Positions 60,512 through 64,000 of a stretch of 64,000 nt of DNA are shown here, piece by piece. The stretch lies in contig NBAZ01000009.1 of assembly GCA_002794735.1 (NCBI GenBank), positions 558,001 to 622,000 of the forward strand. The letters run 5' to 3'. Position 1 is the first letter of the stretch. Each line of letters begins with the position of its first letter. The notes under the pieces were generated by a model that was not told the origin of the DNA, did not search any database, and saw only the letters and a program-made list of their open reading frames with translations. Made by a program: the position numbers and the translations under genes. The DNA is from Pyrrhoderma lamaoense (lineage: Eukaryota > Basidiomycota > Agaricomycetes > Hymenochaetales > Hymenochaetaceae).

Positions 60512-62834
60512 ATGGCTGATCCTAATACTACGTCACAACTATATGACCAACTCGGTCCAGTCCGTAAGACTAATATGCCTTATGGTATGTATTCCGAGCC
60601 CTATCCCCTTCATCCTTTTATCCTATTCTTCATATGCTAGGCTGGTTCATATAGTTTATTTCTAACTTATCTTCAAATTAACTGATCTACCTCTCTACTT
60701 CTTTGATTCCTCCGGTAAACTAGTCAATTTGGGAAAGTCAGGCTTGAAAGTGTCAAGGATCATTCTAGGATGTATGTCCTATGGATCAAAGGGCTGGCAA
60801 GAATGGAATCTTGAAGAGGAGGAAGCAGTACAACATATTAAGCATGCGTATGTATCGTCCACTTGTCCATTTTATACTATGAAGTTTGTATAAGAGGCTC
60901 ACGTTTCAACTATGATCTATCGTTCCACTCAGATATGATGCAGGCATTCAGACATTTGACACTGCAGATGTGAGCTCATTATAATCTCTTCGTCCTCCTA
61001 AGCATATAACAGTTAACACTGATTGGTTAGATCTACTCTAATGGACTCTCAGAGATCATTCTTGGAAAAGCTATCAAGAAGTACAACTTACCAAGAGATG
61101 AGATTGTCGTAATGACGAAGGTGAATTTCTATAGTAGATTAAAACTGCATCACCAACGATCTTTGGCCACATTGATGCGTTACTCAATACTGATATATAG
61201 TAATATTGATTTCTAACTACCATATAATAGTGTTTTGGCGTCGTCAATCGTAAATTTGACGGACCTTTGATCTTTGATAAAGCCACTGCTGATCAATCGG
61301 GCTACGTAAACCAGAGAGGCCTCAGTCGCAAGGTGAAATACTTTCTTCCACAAACCCATCAGCCCCCATCATCGGTCACAAGTATCTCTATGGCTGCATT
61401 GCGCTCACTTCAAAAATCATATTTCACTTATGTAGCATATATTCGACGCCGTAAAACATAGTCTTGAAAGGCTTCAGTTGGATTATATTGATGTTCTCCA
61501 GTGTATGCATTAATACTCTTTTATTCATAATCCATTTCTAACCCCTTCCTCTCTCTTTACCACAAATAATCATGGACAAAACAATAAGGCCATCGATTCG
61601 ACCTTGAGACTCCCATAGAAGAAACTGTGCGTAGTAGCAGCTGCAATGTTTCTCCTGATACTATTTTCACTAAAACTAAATGATTGGCTTTGTAATTTCA
61701 GATGAAAGCTCTAGATGATGTTGTCAAGGCAGGTTTTGTTCGCTATATCGGGATGTCATCCTGTTATACTTGGCAATGTAAGACAAATCAACTGATCTCT
61801 TGATCAATTAAAACTTTAAGCTAACTTCACACTCCTTTTCTCTTCAGTTTGCCTCATGCAAAGTAAGATAAAAAATTGCTATTCATTATTCCAACAATCA
61901 ACTAACAATACTAACATCAAAATTAAAGACTACGCTCTCACGCACGGCCTCACGCCATTCATCTCAATGCAAAACCACTACAACCTAGTGTACAGACAAG
62001 AAGAAGTGGAGATGATGTCTGCCTTGAAGCACTATGGAGTCTCGTCTATTCCTTGGAGTCCGCTTGCCCGAGGGCTTGTTTGTAGACCATTGACGGAGGA
62101 GACTGTTAGATCAAAGACTGATTCGTATGTATAAATTCTATATTCCTATCATATACTTCCTCACATTTGATATGAATATTTCTCCTCCATTTTTTTAGCT
62201 TTAATAACATATACCAGAGTGATGCGAATCCGGAAATCATTCGAAGGCAAGTATACAAATATGTTTCTATAAGTTAATTTCTCTCGCATTCAAGTCCTAG
62301 AACCCTAGTATCGCCCTTCACTCCCTATTTTAAACGCTTTTTTATCAAAATGTTCATACGACGTCTATTGATACTGATCTATGATTAAGACGAATATTGT
62401 AACTGACTTATTACTAACAGGATCGAAGAAATTTCCAAGAAACGCGGGCTTTCAATGGCCCAAATATCTTTCTTGTGGGTTTTGAATAAAAGTCGTAAGC
62501 ACCCTTTCTTTTGTGCTCTACCCTGTCATCTGCCACCTTCTATACTCATTTCTACATTATATTTCTGAATATTGACATCAATATATATAGCTGTCGCAGC
62601 ACCTATTATTGGTATTACGAAGCTCAAGAACTTGGATGAACTTATTGGTACGTCTCCACTAAGTTGATGACTACACACATCTTGTAGTATACTTGTGTTT
62701 ATACTTCTTTGCTGATTATTTTCTTTTACTTGGGGGGTGGGGATACAGCTGTAGTGAATGACAAGCTTACGGATGAGGAAATGAAGTACCTGGAAGAGCC
62801 GTACAAACAGATCCCGATAAGTGGTCATTGGTAA
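60512..62834 (+). CDS. aldo-keto reductase (YakC/AAD-like)
   Basis: Fourteen exons: 60512-60584, 60724-60847, 60933-60969, 61031-61120, 61231-61332, 61436-61502, 61589-61626, 61702-61777, 61848-61862, 61929-62124, 62199-62246, 62421-62494, 62591-62647 and 62749-62834. They total 1083 nt (360 aa). The catalytic tetrad is present: Asp in GIQTFDTAD, Tyr in IYSNGLSE, Lys in EIVVMTK and His in IDVLQCHRFD. Cofactor contacts SIPWSPLARG and APIIGITKLKN are in place. It should reduce aldehydes or ketones with NADPH in the cytosol, with no signal peptide. Exon 9 is only 15 nt. The intron after exon 11 has a GC donor (CGAAG/GCAAGT at 62247). Relatives are yeast AAD and bacterial YakC-type enzymes; the substrate is unknown. 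Confidence 0.93.
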
Positions 62835-63489
62835 TAAGACTCCAAAGAAGAGCTTAAGACAACTGTTAGTCAATTAACATAATAATGGGAACTCCAAGAT
62901 TAGCTTTTATCTTTCGAGTGTGTATTCTGAATTATGGTCTTATTGTGTACCTGAAATGTAACTGAATAAATATGGTTAGTTAATTGGGTAAAATCAGATA
63001 GAGATATTAAATTACGTACCAAACGAGTGCCATATTTGTAACTCTTACAGTCAGCGTCCATCTCTGTTAGTCAATGAACCTATAATCTATTGCTGAGGAC
63101 CGAGAAATGGGAAAGCAGTCTACCCAATGATGATGAAGTAACTCAACAATATGGTCAAGCCACGTACATAGAATGAAGTGAGGGTGAAACCCGCCACATA
63201 CTGAAACCCGCTTCAAAACGAGCATTGTCATCATAACTACTTCTAGAGTCTTTCTGTAATTATCTCCGGAAACATTAGCTACAAATGATGGTGTCTACTT
63301 CCGTGTTTCCCCTTTCAACTCGAGAAACTTATTGTAGGAAGTTATCAATAAGGATGATTGAATTTCCGAAGGTCAATAATGGTGTTTGCGAAGGAAAATA
63401 CTCATGCTCATTTTATATTATTACTCGTAAGCAGCGCTCTCCATATAATCATATACTAGAGTCACATGTAGTGGTCTAACTATAACCCT
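62835..63489. other. 3' flank of the aldo-keto reductase
   Basis: About 655 AT-rich bases; no gene is recognised. The ORF at 63285-63479 has no family features. Confidence 0.5.
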
Positions 63490-63724
63490 GACCTAAAGTT
63501 TAGTTCTCAGCGTCCAGGTGGCTATATGTCACTGGACGATGGGTTTAAGCTATCAGAAACGAGGGGCCATATAAACGAACTCTACCCTTGAGTAAGAGTA
63601 GAAAGTGAAGCTAGATAGTAAGAGAAATGGCCCAGGCGCGCGCGAGTAGTAGCAATGGGCTTCTCGGCGAGTTACAAAGTGCATTATAGATGCACTACGA
63701 CGGCAAACACTTAGCTGGTCCTAC
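63490..63724 (-). mobile_element. solo arm of the foldback element
   Basis: Matches the reverse complement of 16298-16536 closely. It includes the hairpin (GTCCAGGTGG ... CACTGGAC, 63511-63538), GCTATCAGAAACGAGG, GAGTAAGAGTAGAAAGTGAA and the end TGGTCCTAC at 63716-63724. Only one arm and the hairpin are present, so it is a truncated copy or the left end of an element that lost its other half. It abuts the direct repeat at 63729. Confidence 0.85.
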
Positions 63725-63728
63725 AACC

Positions 63729-64000
63729 TACCTCCCTTTTATCCAAAGAAGTCTATCGAGTAGATGGATTTTTCCTGAAGGAATGTGATAATGCATGCGT
63801 CTACTTTTATGCTATAGTTCTGGCTCTGAGGTGATCCAAAGATGAGTCTTATGCTGTCAGGAGGGTTGTAGGGGTTTGCCTCACATAGGTATAGATATAA
63901 CTCGTTATTAGATCGAGGAGATGATGGTAGAACATTTGGCTAACTGCTGAAAACGTATTCATGAGAAAATCAATGAAACATCACTGGAACGATGGCAATA
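63729..64000. repeat. direct repeat, copy 2, runs to the window end
   Basis: Second copy of the sequence at 59683-59960, same orientation, about three-quarters identical. It starts four bases after the solo arm and runs off the window, so its true length is unknown. Confidence 0.8.

Overview
The window reads as nuclear DNA of a filamentous basidiomycete, most likely an Agaricomycete. Genes are dense and cut by many short introns (about 45-100 nt; GT-AG, a few GC-AG, with CTNAC-like branch sites). The gene content is fungal: DASH/Dam1, histone H2A/H2B, PPCS, PWP2, DHH1, GT32. The expanded families are ones typical of Agaricomycetes: seven-helix DUF6533 proteins, NACHT-WD40 (NLR-like) proteins and short-chain dehydrogenases. 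There is no sign of bacterial, viral or organellar sequence. All coordinates and exon joins were worked out by hand from the sequence; no search or alignment program was run.

Layout. 1-12.4 kb is a housekeeping block: RMD1-like gene (-, cut by the window start), LSM8 (-), a DAM1-like kinetochore gene (+), the divergent H2B (-)/H2A (+) pair, a MAT2B/RmlD-like gene (-) and phosphopantothenate-cysteine ligase (+). 14.3-40.8 kb is an accessory block: two DUF6533 seven-helix genes (+), a foldback transposable element and a divergent relative, a tandem set of C2-NACHT-14xWD40 genes (one damaged copy, one near-intact copy, two relics; all -), then four tandem short-chain dehydrogenases (-) and one relic exon. 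41.3-62.8 kb is again conserved: PWP2 (+), a RhoGAP gene (-), a GT32 glycosyltransferase (-), DHH1 RNA helicase (-), an ALY/REF mRNA export factor (-), SDHAF2/SDH5 (+) and a 14-exon aldo-keto reductase (+). The last kilobase holds another arm of the foldback element and a direct repeat of sequence found just before the aldo-keto reductase.

How parts relate. The conserved genes are unrelated cellular functions. The accessory block has the structure of a fast-evolving locus: tandem duplication, relics, a probable gene-conversion tract between the two NACHT-WD40 copies, and mobile-element arms at the borders. The NACHT-WD40 proteins are architecture-level relatives of fungal incompatibility/innate-immunity NLRs. 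A functional link to the neighbouring 7TM and SDR genes is only a hypothesis.

Quality warning. Several genes carry single missing bases, mostly in short homopolymer runs, including two in PWP2, which should be essential and single copy. Some apparent pseudogene lesions may therefore be sequencing errors.
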